Source of the DNA: Celeribacter ethanolicus
GTDB lineage: Bacteria > Pseudomonadota > Alphaproteobacteria > Rhodobacterales > Rhodobacteraceae
Reading direction: 5' to 3'
Length of the DNA: 64,000 nt
Assembly: GCF_001550095.1 (NCBI RefSeq)
Contig: NZ_LRUC01000020.1
Coordinates: 124,001 to 188,000 of the forward strand
The notes beneath the pieces are model-generated. The model was not told where the DNA came from and did not search any database. It saw only the letters and a program-made list of their open reading frames with translations. The stretch's first letter is position 1; the number at the start of each line of letters is the position of its first letter. The translations under genes were made by a program, and so were the position numbers. Positions 1-8,484 of this stretch are shown here, piece after piece.

Positions 1-198
1 GTCGACTTCGTGCTGAGCCAGGACGGTCAGGATCTCGTGCTCGACATGGGCTACATCCCGGCCCGGAACGGCATGGGCGTGCCCGCCGGCTTCCCGGCCC
101 GCGCGGACATCAAGCTGATGAGCTTCGACCCGATCGAGGCGCTCGCGAACGCCGAGGCCAACAAGGCGAAATTCACCGAGCTCTTCGGCGCAGAATAA
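1..198 (+). CDS. ABC transporter periplasmic substrate-binding protein, C-terminal end (partial)
   Basis: Only the last 65 codons lie in the window; the reading frame is open from base 1 and closes with TAA at 196-198. The visible tail is that of an extracellular solute-binding protein of the iron/phosphonate/polyamine type, but the assignment rests mainly on position: the stop shares one base with the start of a fused permease, and an ABC ATPase follows. The protein would capture the substrate in the periplasm for the transporter encoded downstream. The substrate cannot be read from this fragment. The rest of the gene is outside the window, so the signal peptide and binding lobes are unseen. 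Confidence 0.7.
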   Translation, partial: VDFVLSQDGQDLVLDMGYIPARNGMGVPAGFPARADIKLMSFDPIEALANAEANKAKFTELFGAE

Positions 199-1901
199 TG
201 TCCCCGACGCTGCAAAAAGGAGGCAGCCGGTCCGAGACCCGGCTGCTTTCCACCATTCTCCTCCTCGCGATCTGCCTGACGCTGGCACCGGTGCTGCGCC
301 TCCTCATCGAGGGCGTGACCGATCAGGGCGCGCCTTCGCTGTCGCGGATCGACACGGTGCTGGCACAGCCCGCGACGCTCAGCGCGCTCAGGCATTCGCT
401 GATCACCGCCGGTCTCGGCACGCTGGTCTCGCTCGTGCTGGGCTCTGCCTTCGCCTTTCTCGTCGCACTCACGGATCTGCGCGCCAAGGCGGCGCTGGTG
501 TTTTGCCTGATGATCCCGATGATGATCCCACCGCAAATCACCGCGCTGTCGTGGACGCAGATCATGGGCCCGTCTTCCGTTCTGCTGAAAACCCTTGGGA
601 TCGCACCACCTCTCGGTGCGCCGCAGCCGCTCTATTCGCCCGAAGGCATCATCTTTCTGCTGGGCATTCAGCACATGTCGATCGTTTTCCTGACCCTGCG
701 CGCAGGGCTGCGCGCCATCCCGCAGGACGTCGTCGAAGCCGCCCGGATCAGCGGCGCGCGCGGCCTGCGCACCTGGTGGCAGGTGATCATGCCGCTGACG
801 CTCCCGAGCCTCGCTGCGGGCACCGCCATCACCTTTGTCACCGCCCTCGGAAATTTCGGCATCCCCGCGATGCTCGGCATCCCTGCGGGCTATGTGACGC
901 TGCCGACGCTGGTCTACCAAAAACTCGCCGGGATGGGCACGGGCGTGCTGGCCGAGGTTTCCGTCCTCGCCATGCTGATCGGCGCCGTCGCGGTCACGGG
1001 CATTCTGATCCAGCGGTTTTTTCAAAGCCGCCAGAAAATCCATCTCGTCGGCTCCACTTCCCGCCCGCTCGCGATCCCCTTGGGTGCGGCGCGACTGCCG
1101 GTGGAAGCCCTGCTCTGGGCCGTGGTCTTTGCGATCCTCGTCCTGCCGATGTTCGGCCTTTTGGCGACCTCCCTGGTGCCTGCTTACGGCGTGCCGCTGC
1201 GCCTCGACACGGTGACGCTCGCCTCATGGAATGACGTGCTGTTCCGTCAGCCCGTCACCGCCCGCGCCTTCGTCAATTCCTTCAGCCTCGCCTCCGGGGC
1301 GGCGGTGGTTCTCATGCTGATCTGCCTGCCGCTGGCCTGGTTGATGGAGCGCCATCCCACCCGCCTCTCGCGCCTGTTCGACAGCCTGCTCGACCTGCCC
1401 TATGCGCTGCCGGGCGTCGTCCTCTCGATCTCGATGATCCTCCTGCTGATCAAGCTGCCCTTCACCGACGCCACGCTCTACGGCACGATCTGGATCATCT
1501 TCCTCGCCTATCTCGCGCGGTTCTTCGCCGTCATGTTCCGCCCGGTGCAGGCAAGCCTCAAGCAACTCGACCCTGCCATGGCCGAGGCCGCACAATCGGT
1601 CGGTGCGGGGCTGTTCCAGCGCCTGCGCGACGTGATCCTGCCGCTTTCAGCCCCTGCGGCGGCGGCGGGGGCGATCCTCGTCTTCCTCACCGCGTTCAAT
1701 GAGCTCACCGTCTCCGCGCTGCTGTGGTCCTCGGGCACCGAGACCCTCGGCGTGGTGATCTTCAACCTCGACGACAGCGGCGACACCGCCATGGCCAGCG
1801 CCCTCGCCATGACCATCGTCCTCGTGGTCATGGCACTCATGGGCCTGATCCAATTGGTCTCCCGCCGCTTCCCGAAAGGAGTCGTTCCATGGCAGACATA
1901 G
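198..1901 (+). CDS. ABC transporter permease, fused two-domain (FbpB-like)
   Basis: Inner-membrane permease of 567 residues, about twice the size of a single binding-protein-dependent permease. Two halves are visible, each with about six hydrophobic segments and its own cytoplasmic EAA loop: EAARISGARG near residue 180 and EAAQSVGAG near residue 460. Such fused permeases belong to the iron(III)/2-aminoethylphosphonate/thiamine group of importers. The ATG overlaps the TAA of the binding-protein gene by one base, and its 3' end overlaps the ATPase start by 13 bases, so the three genes are translationally coupled. The substrate is unknown; the phosphatases downstream make an organic phosphate a reasonable guess but this is inference. 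Confidence 0.9.
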   Translation: MSPTLQKGGSRSETRLLSTILLLAICLTLAPVLRLLIEGVTDQGAPSLSRIDTVLAQPATLSALRHSLITAGLGTLVSLVLGSAFAFLVALTDLRAKAALVFCLMIPMMIPPQITALSWTQIMGPSSVLLKTLGIAPPLGAPQPLYSPEGIIFLLGIQHMSIVFLTLRAGLRAIPQDVVEAARISGARGLRTWWQVIMPLTLPSLAAGTAITFVTALGNFGIPAMLGIPAGYVTLPTLVYQKLAGMGTGVLAEVSVLAMLIGAVAVTGILIQRFFQSRQKIHLVGSTSRPLAIPLGAARLPVEALLWAVVFAILVLPMFGLLATSLVPAYGVPLRLDTVTLASWNDVLFRQPVTARAFVNSFSLASGAAVVLMLICLPLAWLMERHPTRLSRLFDSLLDLPYALPGVVLSISMILLLIKLPFTDATLYGTIWIIFLAYLARFFAVMFRPVQASLKQLDPAMAEAAQSVGAGLFQRLRDVILPLSAPAAAAGAILVFLTAFNELTVSALLWSSGTETLGVVIFNLDDSGDTAMASALAMTIVLVVMALMGLIQLVSRRFPKGVVPWQT

Positions 1902-2929
1902 AGATCGCCTCTCTCGGCAAACTCTTCGCCGGCACCCCCGCGCTTCAGGATATCACGACCCGTTTCGAAGACGGCGAGTTCATCGCCCTCCTCGGCCCTT
2001 CGGGCTGTGGCAAGACCACACTCCTGCGCCTGCTCGCGGGCTTCGAGATGCCATCGAGCGGCAGGCTGAGCATCGGCGGGCGCGACATGGCGACGGCGAC
2101 CACGATGGTTCCGCCAGAAGATCGCAACATCGGATTCGTGTTCCAAAGTTACGCGCTCTGGCCGCATATGTCGGTGCGCCGCAACGTTTCCTACCCGCTG
2201 GAGATCCGCAAGCTGACGAAGCCCGAGATCGCCGACCGGACAGAGGCCGCACTCGCCGCCACCGGCCTCACGGCCTATGCTGATCGGATGCCCTCCGATC
2301 TTTCCGGCGGCCAACGCCAGAGGGTCGCGCTCGCCCGTTGTCTGGTGTCAGACCCGGACGCCGTTCTTCTCGATGAGCCGCTCGCCAATCTCGACGTCGC
2401 GCTGCGCGCCTCGATGCAGACCGTGTTCACCGATTTTCACAAACGCACCGGCGCGACCATGGTCTATGTCACCCACGATCAGGCCGAAGCCATGGCCATG
2501 GCCGACCGGATCGCGGTGATGGATCAGGGCCGCATCCAGCAATTCGACACGCCGCAAACGCTCTATGAACGACCGAAAAACCGGTTCGTGGCGGAATTCG
2601 TCGGGCGCGGCACCGTCGTGCCGGTGAACGCGGTCGAACACCGCGAAAGCCAACTCCACGCCGATGTGCTGGGCACCCGGATCGCGATCCGCAGCGATGC
2701 GACGACCGGCATCAGCCACGTCTGCCTGCGCCCTGAGAACCTGAGCATTTCCGAGACCGGCGATCTGCGCGCGAAAGTGGCGCGTGTCACCTATCTCGGT
2801 GGCAAATACCTTCTGGAGACCGTCTCCGCCTGCGGCACACGGCTTCTGGCCGAGACCCGCGCGAAATTCGAGGTCGGCACCCAGCTCGGTCTCACCATCA
2901 CCACCCCATGGGCCTTTTCCGAGGATTGA
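1889..2929 (+). CDS. ABC transporter ATP-binding protein
   Basis: Cytoplasmic ATPase of 346 residues that powers the preceding permease. Walker A GPSGCGKTT is near residue 36, the signature LSGGQRQRV near 138, Walker B with D-loop LLDEPLANLD near 158 and the H-loop THD near 195; a C-terminal region of about 100 residues resembles a TOBE-type regulatory domain. The ATG at 1889 is chosen because AAAGGA sits 8 bases upstream and translation from there gives a standard N-terminus; an in-frame codon further upstream lies inside the permease gene. The stop TGA is directly followed by the ATG of the metallo-hydrolase, so the cassette continues without a gap. Confidence 0.93.
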   Translation: MADIEIASLGKLFAGTPALQDITTRFEDGEFIALLGPSGCGKTTLLRLLAGFEMPSSGRLSIGGRDMATATTMVPPEDRNIGFVFQSYALWPHMSVRRNVSYPLEIRKLTKPEIADRTEAALAATGLTAYADRMPSDLSGGQRQRVALARCLVSDPDAVLLDEPLANLDVALRASMQTVFTDFHKRTGATMVYVTHDQAEAMAMADRIAVMDQGRIQQFDTPQTLYERPKNRFVAEFVGRGTVVPVNAVEHRESQLHADVLGTRIAIRSDATTGISHVCLRPENLSISETGDLRAKVARVTYLGGKYLLETVSACGTRLLAETRAKFEVGTQLGLTITTPWAFSED

Positions 2930-3997
2930 ATGCAAAGCGTCAGACTACTTTCCGGCATCGGGGACAAGGGGCCCGCCTGCATACAATTGACCGTCGAGGA
3001 TCGCATCTGGCTTCTGGATTGCGGCTTCGGCCCCGAAGCCAATGCGCATTTCAATCCCGACTGGCTCAAGGGCGCCTCCGCAGTGTTCATCACCCATGAC
3101 CACATCGACCATATCGGCGGCGCCTCCCATGCGGTGGAGGCCGGTCTTCCGATCTACGCCACCGCGCAGACCGCCAAATCCCTGCCCCCCGCCGCCAAAG
3201 TGCATCTTTTGCCGGAACAGGGCGAAACCGTCATCGACGGGGTGAAACTCACCACCGGGCGCAACGGCCATGCCATGGGCGGGGTCTGGATGCATTTCGA
3301 TCTGGGCGAGGGGCTGTTCTATTCCGGCGACTGGTCCGAGGAATCCGACTGGTTCCCGCTCGACCTGCCGCCGCCCGCCGCAACCGCCATTCTCGATTGC
3401 TCCTACCATCTCGACGACGTGCCGCAGGCCGAACGCTTCGCGGTGCTCGATGCCCTGCTCGACGGGTTGCACGGTCAGGTGCTTTTGCCTGTGCCGCCGT
3501 CGGGGCGCGCAGGCGAGATGGCCCTGCACCTGATCCGGCGCCATGGCGAAGCCAGCGTGATGCTCGACCCGGAATGCCAGACTGCGCTGCGCGCCGCCCT
3601 TGCCAGCCGCACCCTCGCCCCTGAGGTACAGGAGATCGCGCCCCTCCTCGACCGAGGCCCGATGGAGATGGCGCGCTTTCTGATCTGCGACACGCCCAAT
3701 GCCGATGGCGGTGCCGCCTGGGGGTACGTGCGTGCCTGGAACGAAAGCGGCCGTCTGGGCCGGGACGCCCATGTGGTATTCACCGGCCATATGACGGCCC
3801 ACGCCCGTGGTATCTGCGCCGTGCCCGGCGGGTATTTCCGGCGCTGGAACGTCCATCCGCCGCTGCGCGATCAGGTCAAGATGCTCGAACGTCTGGGCGC
3901 CAAACGCTTTGCCCCCGCCTTTTGCGCCCAACCGGAAGATTACCTGATCGAAGATCTCGGCGTGGAAATCTTCCTGCACGATCCGGTGCGGTTATGA
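2930..3997 (+). CDS. MBL-fold metallo-hydrolase, beta-CASP/RNase J-like
   Basis: Cytoplasmic protein of 355 residues with the metallo-beta-lactamase signature HDHIDH (His56, His58, Asp60, His61), a further metal-ligand candidate in NGHAMGG (His114) and SGDW (Asp134). The second half contains FTGHMTAHARG and a late NVHPPLRDQ segment; this layout resembles nuclease-type (CPSF/RNase J) hydrolases rather than glyoxalase or lactamase types. Family members cleave phosphodiester bonds, but nuclease activity here is inferred. The ATG directly abuts the ATPase stop, and the stop overlaps the next ATG, which implies that the enzyme works on the imported compound or a product of it. Confidence 0.75.
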   Translation: MQSVRLLSGIGDKGPACIQLTVEDRIWLLDCGFGPEANAHFNPDWLKGASAVFITHDHIDHIGGASHAVEAGLPIYATAQTAKSLPPAAKVHLLPEQGETVIDGVKLTTGRNGHAMGGVWMHFDLGEGLFYSGDWSEESDWFPLDLPPPAATAILDCSYHLDDVPQAERFAVLDALLDGLHGQVLLPVPPSGRAGEMALHLIRRHGEASVMLDPECQTALRAALASRTLAPEVQEIAPLLDRGPMEMARFLICDTPNADGGAAWGYVRAWNESGRLGRDAHVVFTGHMTAHARGICAVPGGYFRRWNVHPPLRDQVKMLERLGAKRFAPAFCAQPEDYLIEDLGVEIFLHDPVRL

Positions 3998-4533
3998 CAG
4001 AAATCCCAGCCAAAAGCTTCTGTCTGATCCGGCATGGCGAGACCACGGCCAATGCCGAAGGCCTGATCGCCGGGCGCACGGATGTGCCGCTCACGGAACT
4101 GGGGCGGGCGCAGGCCCGCGCCCTCTCCCGGCGCGATTGGCCCGCCCGGATCGCGCTCTACGCCAGCCCGATGGCACGCGCGCAGGAAACCTGCGAACTG
4201 GCCTTTCCCGACCGCCCCTTCACCCTGCACGACGGGCTGCGCGAACGCGACTGGGGCGTCTATGAGGGCCGCCCCCTGCGCACGCAACCCGACAGGAACG
4301 CGACCCCCGAACAGGGGGAAAGCTGGCCGGACATGATCCGGCGCGTCGAACGGGCGATTGTCGGGATCTGCCAGACCGGCACCGACACCCTGCCCGTCCT
4401 GGTCTGCCATTCCGGCGTCATCCGCGCCGCGCGCCTGCTCTGGACCACCGGAGAGGTCGGCTCCCGCCCCCCCAATGCCACACCTCTTTTGTTCAAACGC
4501 TCGGGCAGCACCTTCAAGGAAAAAACCCTATGA
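3994..4533 (+). CDS. Histidine phosphatase family protein (phosphoglycerate mutase-like)
   Basis: Protein of 179 residues with the family hallmark RHGET at residues 13-17, where His14 is the expected phospho-acceptor. The acid/arginine segment LRERDWGVYEGR and the second histidine in VLVCHSGVIRA complete the active site. The family removes phosphate from small phosphomonoesters or, less often, moves it. ATG at 3994 lies in an ATGA overlap with the stop of the metallo-hydrolase gene, which decides the start; its own stop overlaps the next gene in the same way. Substrate unknown; the cassette suggests dephosphorylation of an imported compound. Confidence 0.88.
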   Translation: MTEIPAKSFCLIRHGETTANAEGLIAGRTDVPLTELGRAQARALSRRDWPARIALYASPMARAQETCELAFPDRPFTLHDGLRERDWGVYEGRPLRTQPDRNATPEQGESWPDMIRRVERAIVGICQTGTDTLPVLVCHSGVIRAARLLWTTGEVGSRPPNATPLLFKRSGSTFKEKTL

Positions 4534-4991
4534 CACATCCCTCCAAACCCTGCGTGGTCTTCGATGTCGATGGAACGCTTGCGGAATTCGATGCCGACAG
4601 GCTCGGTCATCTCGTGCACGGGGTCGAGAAACACTGGGACGCCTTTCATCACGCCATGGCCGACGCCCCCCCGATCGCTCCGATCGCACGCCTGTTGCGA
4701 CGGCTGAAGGAGAGCGGCGAGACCATCGTGATCTGTTCCGGCCGGCCAAGCGGCTGGGCCGAACACACCATGGCCTGGCTCCAGAAACACGACCTGCCTT
4801 TCGACGGCCTCTACCTGCGTGCGGCGGATCAGGACGCGGCCAGCGACCCCGATGTCAAACGCCGCGCGCTTGCCGAGATGAAGGCCGACGGGCTCGCCCC
4901 CTGGCTGATCATCGACGACCGCAGCTCCGTCGTCGAAGCCTGGCGCGCCGAAGGGCTCGTCTGCCTGCAATGTGCACCGGGCGAGTTCTAA
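4530..4991 (+). CDS. HAD-family phosphatase resembling the T4 polynucleotide kinase 3'-phosphatase domain
   Basis: Protein of 153 residues consisting of a single HAD domain. The catalytic motif FDVDGT places the nucleophile at Asp12 and the general acid at Asp14; SGR starts at Ser70, a lysine follows at 110, and IIDDRSSVVEAW carries the Asp129-Asp130 metal site. This last segment and the ending QCAPGEF match, as I remember it, the end of the phosphatase domain of T4 Pnk, which strips 3'-phosphates and 2',3'-cyclic phosphates from nucleic acid ends and nucleotides. There is no kinase domain. It overlaps the histidine phosphatase gene by ATGA and is the last gene of the cassette. Action on nucleotide 3'-phosphates is inference. 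Confidence 0.8.
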   Translation: MTHPSKPCVVFDVDGTLAEFDADRLGHLVHGVEKHWDAFHHAMADAPPIAPIARLLRRLKESGETIVICSGRPSGWAEHTMAWLQKHDLPFDGLYLRAADQDAASDPDVKRRALAEMKADGLAPWLIIDDRSSVVEAWRAEGLVCLQCAPGEF

Positions 4992-5776
4992 GAGCCGCCG
5001 CAAAACAGTGATGTGCCCCTTGAAATTTGGCCTTGGGGAAAGGCTGAATTCCGAGCGGAGCACCGCATGGAGCACGGTTTTCCCGATCCCGGTCAGATCG
5101 AGCGGCGCGCGATGGACTTCGGAGCTGTCACGATCCGGGAGTTCATGCCATCGGACAACCCTCTGTGAAATGCCCCCCCCCGGGCAAACCCGCCCGGTTC
5201 GCCCTTTAGAAGTCTCCACGCATTCTCCGCGGGGTTCCGCGCACCCATTCGGTCTCTGAAAAATAGAGAAAGATTTAGTCATCTCCGGGGCGCTTAATAG
5301 GTTGTTAGCCCATTTCCCGGCTTCATGAGGGAGAAGTGTATAAGTTGTGAACAGGAATGGTCGTCAGGATGGCGCAACCGAGCTTGCCTGAACCTGTCAG
5401 CCCCAAAGCAAAGGGAAGCGGTTTCTGGCACATAGGCGGCCAAGCAAAGCGTCCTGGAAGTTCTTACCAGCGGGTTCGCATGGGACCACACGCCCCCTGC
5501 GGGCCAAATGCAGCTTGTGAATGACGATGGATCAGTTGTCGAGTGTGCCTTGGTTTTGATGAGCGACATCGGTGCCAAGCTACCCGATCTGATCGCCCCC
5601 TGACACATGTCACATGACAAGCCCAAGAGGTTGTACCCTTGGTGTTGGCAGGATCAGCAGCTTTGGCAACATTTTCGAAATATATATTTTTCACGACTAC
5701 AGCCAAATTGCGAACATACAACGCGACATGCAAAGGCTCTTTGAAATCAAATTTACCCAATGAAATCAATGGGCAA
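4992..5776 (+). other. Gene-free region upstream of (beyond the 3' end of) tRNA-Ser
   Basis: About 785 bases between the phosphatase gene and the tRNA. No reading frame here has recognisable motifs, a convincing ribosome binding site or the codon bias of the neighbours. From about 5260 the sequence is visibly richer in A and T than the surrounding genes, for instance around 5670-5770. The stretch adjoins the 3' end of a tRNA gene, a common integration site, and may be a remnant of an old insertion, but no integrase or direct repeat of the tRNA end was found. Confidence 0.5.
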
Positions 5777-5866
5777 TGGCGGAGACGAAGGGATTCGAAC
5801 CCTCGAGACGGTTTCCCGCCTACTCCCTTAGCAGGGGAGCGCCTTCGACCACTCGGCCACGTCTCC
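5777..5866 (-). tRNA. tRNA-Ser (anticodon GCT)
   Basis: Read on the minus strand, the 90-base gene starts GGAGACG and ends with the complementary CGTCTCC, discriminator G and an encoded CCA at 5777-5779. The anticodon loop CTGCTAA has the anticodon GCT at 5830-5832, reading serine AGC/AGT codons. The long variable arm typical of serine tRNAs and the T-loop GGTTCGAATCC are present. Confidence 0.97.
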
Positions 5867-5943
5867 GTCGACCCGTGTAATGGAGCCGTCACAGAGACAC
5901 AAGCCAAAACAGAAGGCAAAATCACACGTCGAAGGTATCGCGC

Positions 5944-6954
5944 TCAGGCGTTGTAATATTGCCGATACCAGCGCACGAAATTGGCCACGCCTTCGGGCAC
6001 CGTGGTCTTCGGGGCATATCCCGTCAGGCTTTTCAAAAGCGAGGCATCCGCCCAGGTGGCCGGCACGTCGCCCGGCTGCATCGGCATCAGGTTGCGCTCT
6101 GCCTCCCGGCCCGTCGCCGTCTCGATGGCGGCGATGAAATCGGTGAGCTGCACCGCATCGTTATTGCCGATGTTCACCACGCGGTAGGGCGCCACGGGAG
6201 AGAGGCTGTCGCCCTCTTCGACCACGCCGTCCTCGGGTCGCACCGGCACCGCGTCGATCAACAGGCGGATGGCGTGGACGAGGTCTTCGACATAGGTGAA
6301 ATCGCGCTTCATATCGCCGTAATTGTAAACGTCGATCGGCTTGCCCTCGAGGATCGCCTTGGTGAATTTGAACAGCGCCATATCGGGCCGCCCCCACGGA
6401 CCATAGACGGTGAAGAACCGGAACATGGTGATCGGCAGATCGAAAAGATGGGCATAGCTGTGCGCCATGCTCTCGGTCGACTTCTTCGTCGCCGCATAGA
6501 AGGACATCTGGTGATCGGCCTTGTCGGTCTCGCGGTACGGCATCTCTTCATTGGCGCCGTAAGCCGAGGAAGTGGAGGCCAGCAGCATATGCTTCGGCGG
6601 GTGCGCGCGTGCGGCCTCCAACAGCTCAAACGTGCCGATGATGTTGCTCTCGAGATAGGAGCGCGGGTTCTCGATTGAGTAGCGCACCCCGGCCTGAGCC
6701 GCGAGGTGGATCACCACCTCGGGTTTTTCCGCCTCGAACAGCGACATCAAAAGACCCGGCGTCTCCACCTTGTCATGCACCGAGCGATAGCCGTCATAGG
6801 CCGCAAGCGTCTCCTCGCGCCGCTCCTTGAGCGCCACATCGTAATAGTCGGACAGGCAATCGAGCCCGATAACCCGCCAGCCTTCCTCCAGAAGCGTGCG
6901 ACAGACGAAAGAGCCGATGAACCCGGCGGCGCCGGTGACGAGAGCTGTGGGCAT
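5944..6954 (-). CDS. NAD-dependent epimerase, probable UDP-glucuronate 4-epimerase
   Basis: Protein of 336 residues of the extended short-chain dehydrogenase family. The nucleotide-binding motif GAAGFIG is at residues 8-14, a catalytic SST segment and YAATK (Tyr-x3-Lys) lie in the middle, and the region GRPDMALFKF matches UDP-glucuronate 4-epimerases, which make UDP-galacturonate. The ATG at 6954 is preferred because it gives the standard N-terminus directly before the Rossmann motif. The gene follows ugd by 10 bases on the same strand, and Ugd supplies its substrate. The product would feed exopolysaccharide or lipopolysaccharide synthesis. Confidence 0.88.
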   Translation of the reverse strand: MPTALVTGAAGFIGSFVCRTLLEEGWRVIGLDCLSDYYDVALKERREETLAAYDGYRSVHDKVETPGLLMSLFEAEKPEVVIHLAAQAGVRYSIENPRSYLESNIIGTFELLEAARAHPPKHMLLASTSSAYGANEEMPYRETDKADHQMSFYAATKKSTESMAHSYAHLFDLPITMFRFFTVYGPWGRPDMALFKFTKAILEGKPIDVYNYGDMKRDFTYVEDLVHAIRLLIDAVPVRPEDGVVEEGDSLSPVAPYRVVNIGNNDAVQLTDFIAAIETATGREAERNLMPMQPGDVPATWADASLLKSLTGYAPKTTVPEGVANFVRWYRQYYNA

Positions 6955-6964
6955 ATCCGGATCC

Positions 6965-8131
6965 TCAGTCGGCGTGGAACAGGTCGCGGGTGAAGATCTT
7001 ATCCGCCACATCCGCAATCTCGTCGGTCATCCGGTTGGCAATGATCACATCTGCCTCCGCCTTGAACGCCGCGAGATCGCGCACCACGCGGGAGCCGAAG
7101 AAATCGTCTTCCTGCATCACCGGCTCATAGACGATGACCTCGATCCCCTTCGCCTTCACCCGTTTCATGATGCCCTGAATGGAGGACTGGCGGAAATTGT
7201 CCGACCCGGCCTTCATCACCAGACGATAGACGCCAACAACCTTCGGACGTTTGGCAATGATCTGATCGGCAAGGAAATCCTTGCGCGTCCGGTTGGTGTC
7301 GACAATGGCCGCGATCAGGTTCTGCGGCACCTCGGAATAGTTCGCCAGGAGCTGTTTCGTGTCTTTCGGCAGGCAATAGCCACCATAGCCGAAGGACGGG
7401 TTGTTGTAGTGATTGCCGATCCGCGGGTCGAGCGAGACCCCGTCGATGATCTGCCGCGTGTCCATGCCGCGCGACATCGCGTAGCTGTCGAGTTCGTTGA
7501 AAAACGCCACCCGCATGGCGAGATAGGTGTTGGCGAAAAGCTTGATCGCCTCCGCCTCGTCCGCATCGGTGAACAGCACCGGCGTGTCCTTGTCCATCGC
7601 CCCTTCGAGCAGCAGATCGGCAAAGGTACGGGCACGCTCGGACTGCTCGCCGACGATGATCCGCGAGGGGTGCAGGTTGTCGTAAAGCGCGCGGCCTTCG
7701 CGCAGGAATTCGGGGCTGAAAATCACCTGATCGGTGTTCATCTCGGCCCGCACGCGGCTCACGAAGCCCACCGGGATGGTCGATTTCACCACGATGGTCG
7801 CGTTCTTGTTCACCGCGATCACCTGTGCGATCACCGCTTCCACCGAGGAGGTGTCGAAATAGTTGGTATGCGTGTCGTAATTGGTCGGCGTCGCGACGAT
7901 GACGAAATCCGCGTCGCGATAGGCCGACGGCCCGTCCGTCGTCGCCTTGAGGTGCAGGTCCTTATGCGCGAGAAAATCCTCAAGCTCGACATCCACGATG
8001 GGCGAACGCCGGTCGTTGACCAGGGCGACGCGCTCCTCGGAAATATCGACCGCCGTCACCTCATGATGCTGCGACAGCAAAACGGCATTGGACATGCCCA
8101 CATAGCCGATCCCGGCAACTGCAATTTTCAT
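6965..8131 (-). CDS. ugd: UDP-glucose 6-dehydrogenase
   Basis: Cytoplasmic enzyme of 388 residues that oxidises UDP-glucose to UDP-glucuronate with two NAD. The N-terminal Rossmann motif [10 protein letters not shown] starts near residue 7; the catalytic cysteine is in [12 protein letters not shown] near residue 255. The length matches the short bacterial form (E. coli Ugd is 388). It is first in a two-gene unit with the epimerase downstream. The same product is also the substrate of the UDP-xylose synthase at 12770-13738 in this window, so Ugd may serve two branches. Confident assignment. Confidence 0.95.
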   Translation of the reverse strand: MKIAVAGIGYVGMSNAVLLSQHHEVTAVDISEERVALVNDRRSPIVDVELEDFLAHKDLHLKATTDGPSAYRDADFVIVATPTNYDTHTNYFDTSSVEAVIAQVIAVNKNATIVVKSTIPVGFVSRVRAEMNTDQVIFSPEFLREGRALYDNLHPSRIIVGEQSERARTFADLLLEGAMDKDTPVLFTDADEAEAIKLFANTYLAMRVAFFNELDSYAMSRGMDTRQIIDGVSLDPRIGNHYNNPSFGYGGYCLPKDTKQLLANYSEVPQNLIAAIVDTNRTRKDFLADQIIAKRPKVVGVYRLVMKAGSDNFRQSSIQGIMKRVKAKGIEVIVYEPVMQEDDFFGSRVVRDLAAFKAEADVIIANRMTDEIADVADKIFTRDLFHAD

Positions 8132-8484
8132 CTCCGGCCCCTCAATAGAAATTCTTATGCTCCCCGTGTTACCGGATACGCCTCCGCCTATCCAGTCCGC
8201 TTTTGCCGCGCCCCTTCCCCGTCAACAATCTCCCCCCGTCCCGGCCCATCTGTCATCCCCCTGAGACAATTCCCGCCTATGACCGGGGCAACGACCCGGA
8301 ATCAGTCCTGTGGGAAGCTGAAAATGACCGAGATCCGACCTTTCGCCTTCGTACTCGCCTGTCTGTGGGAACCCTCCCGCAACGGCGTCCGCGCTACCTT
8401 GCGTCGCGCCCTCAAGCTCTGAGGCCGACACGGCTTGCCACGCGCCCCGGTTTTCTGGCTCAATGCCAAAAACGGGAGGCCGAC
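8132..8484 (+). other. Divergent intergenic region between ugd and the aldehyde dehydrogenase gene
   Basis: About 350 bases that should hold the promoters of both flanking genes. No clear terminator, RNA or operator was recognised. A 32-codon frame at 8324-8422 (starting MTEIRPF) has a weak purine-rich stretch upstream but no other support and is not called as a gene. Confidence 0.4.

Noticed and set aside
5464-5925. Minus-strand frame of 153 codons across the tRNA-Ser region.
   Set aside because: It reads through the tRNA gene, has no motif and no credible start signal.
8324-8422. Small frame of 32 codons starting MTEIRPFAF upstream of the aldehyde dehydrogenase.
   Set aside because: Only a weak purine stretch lies upstream, there is no recognisable domain and the frame is short enough to occur by chance.
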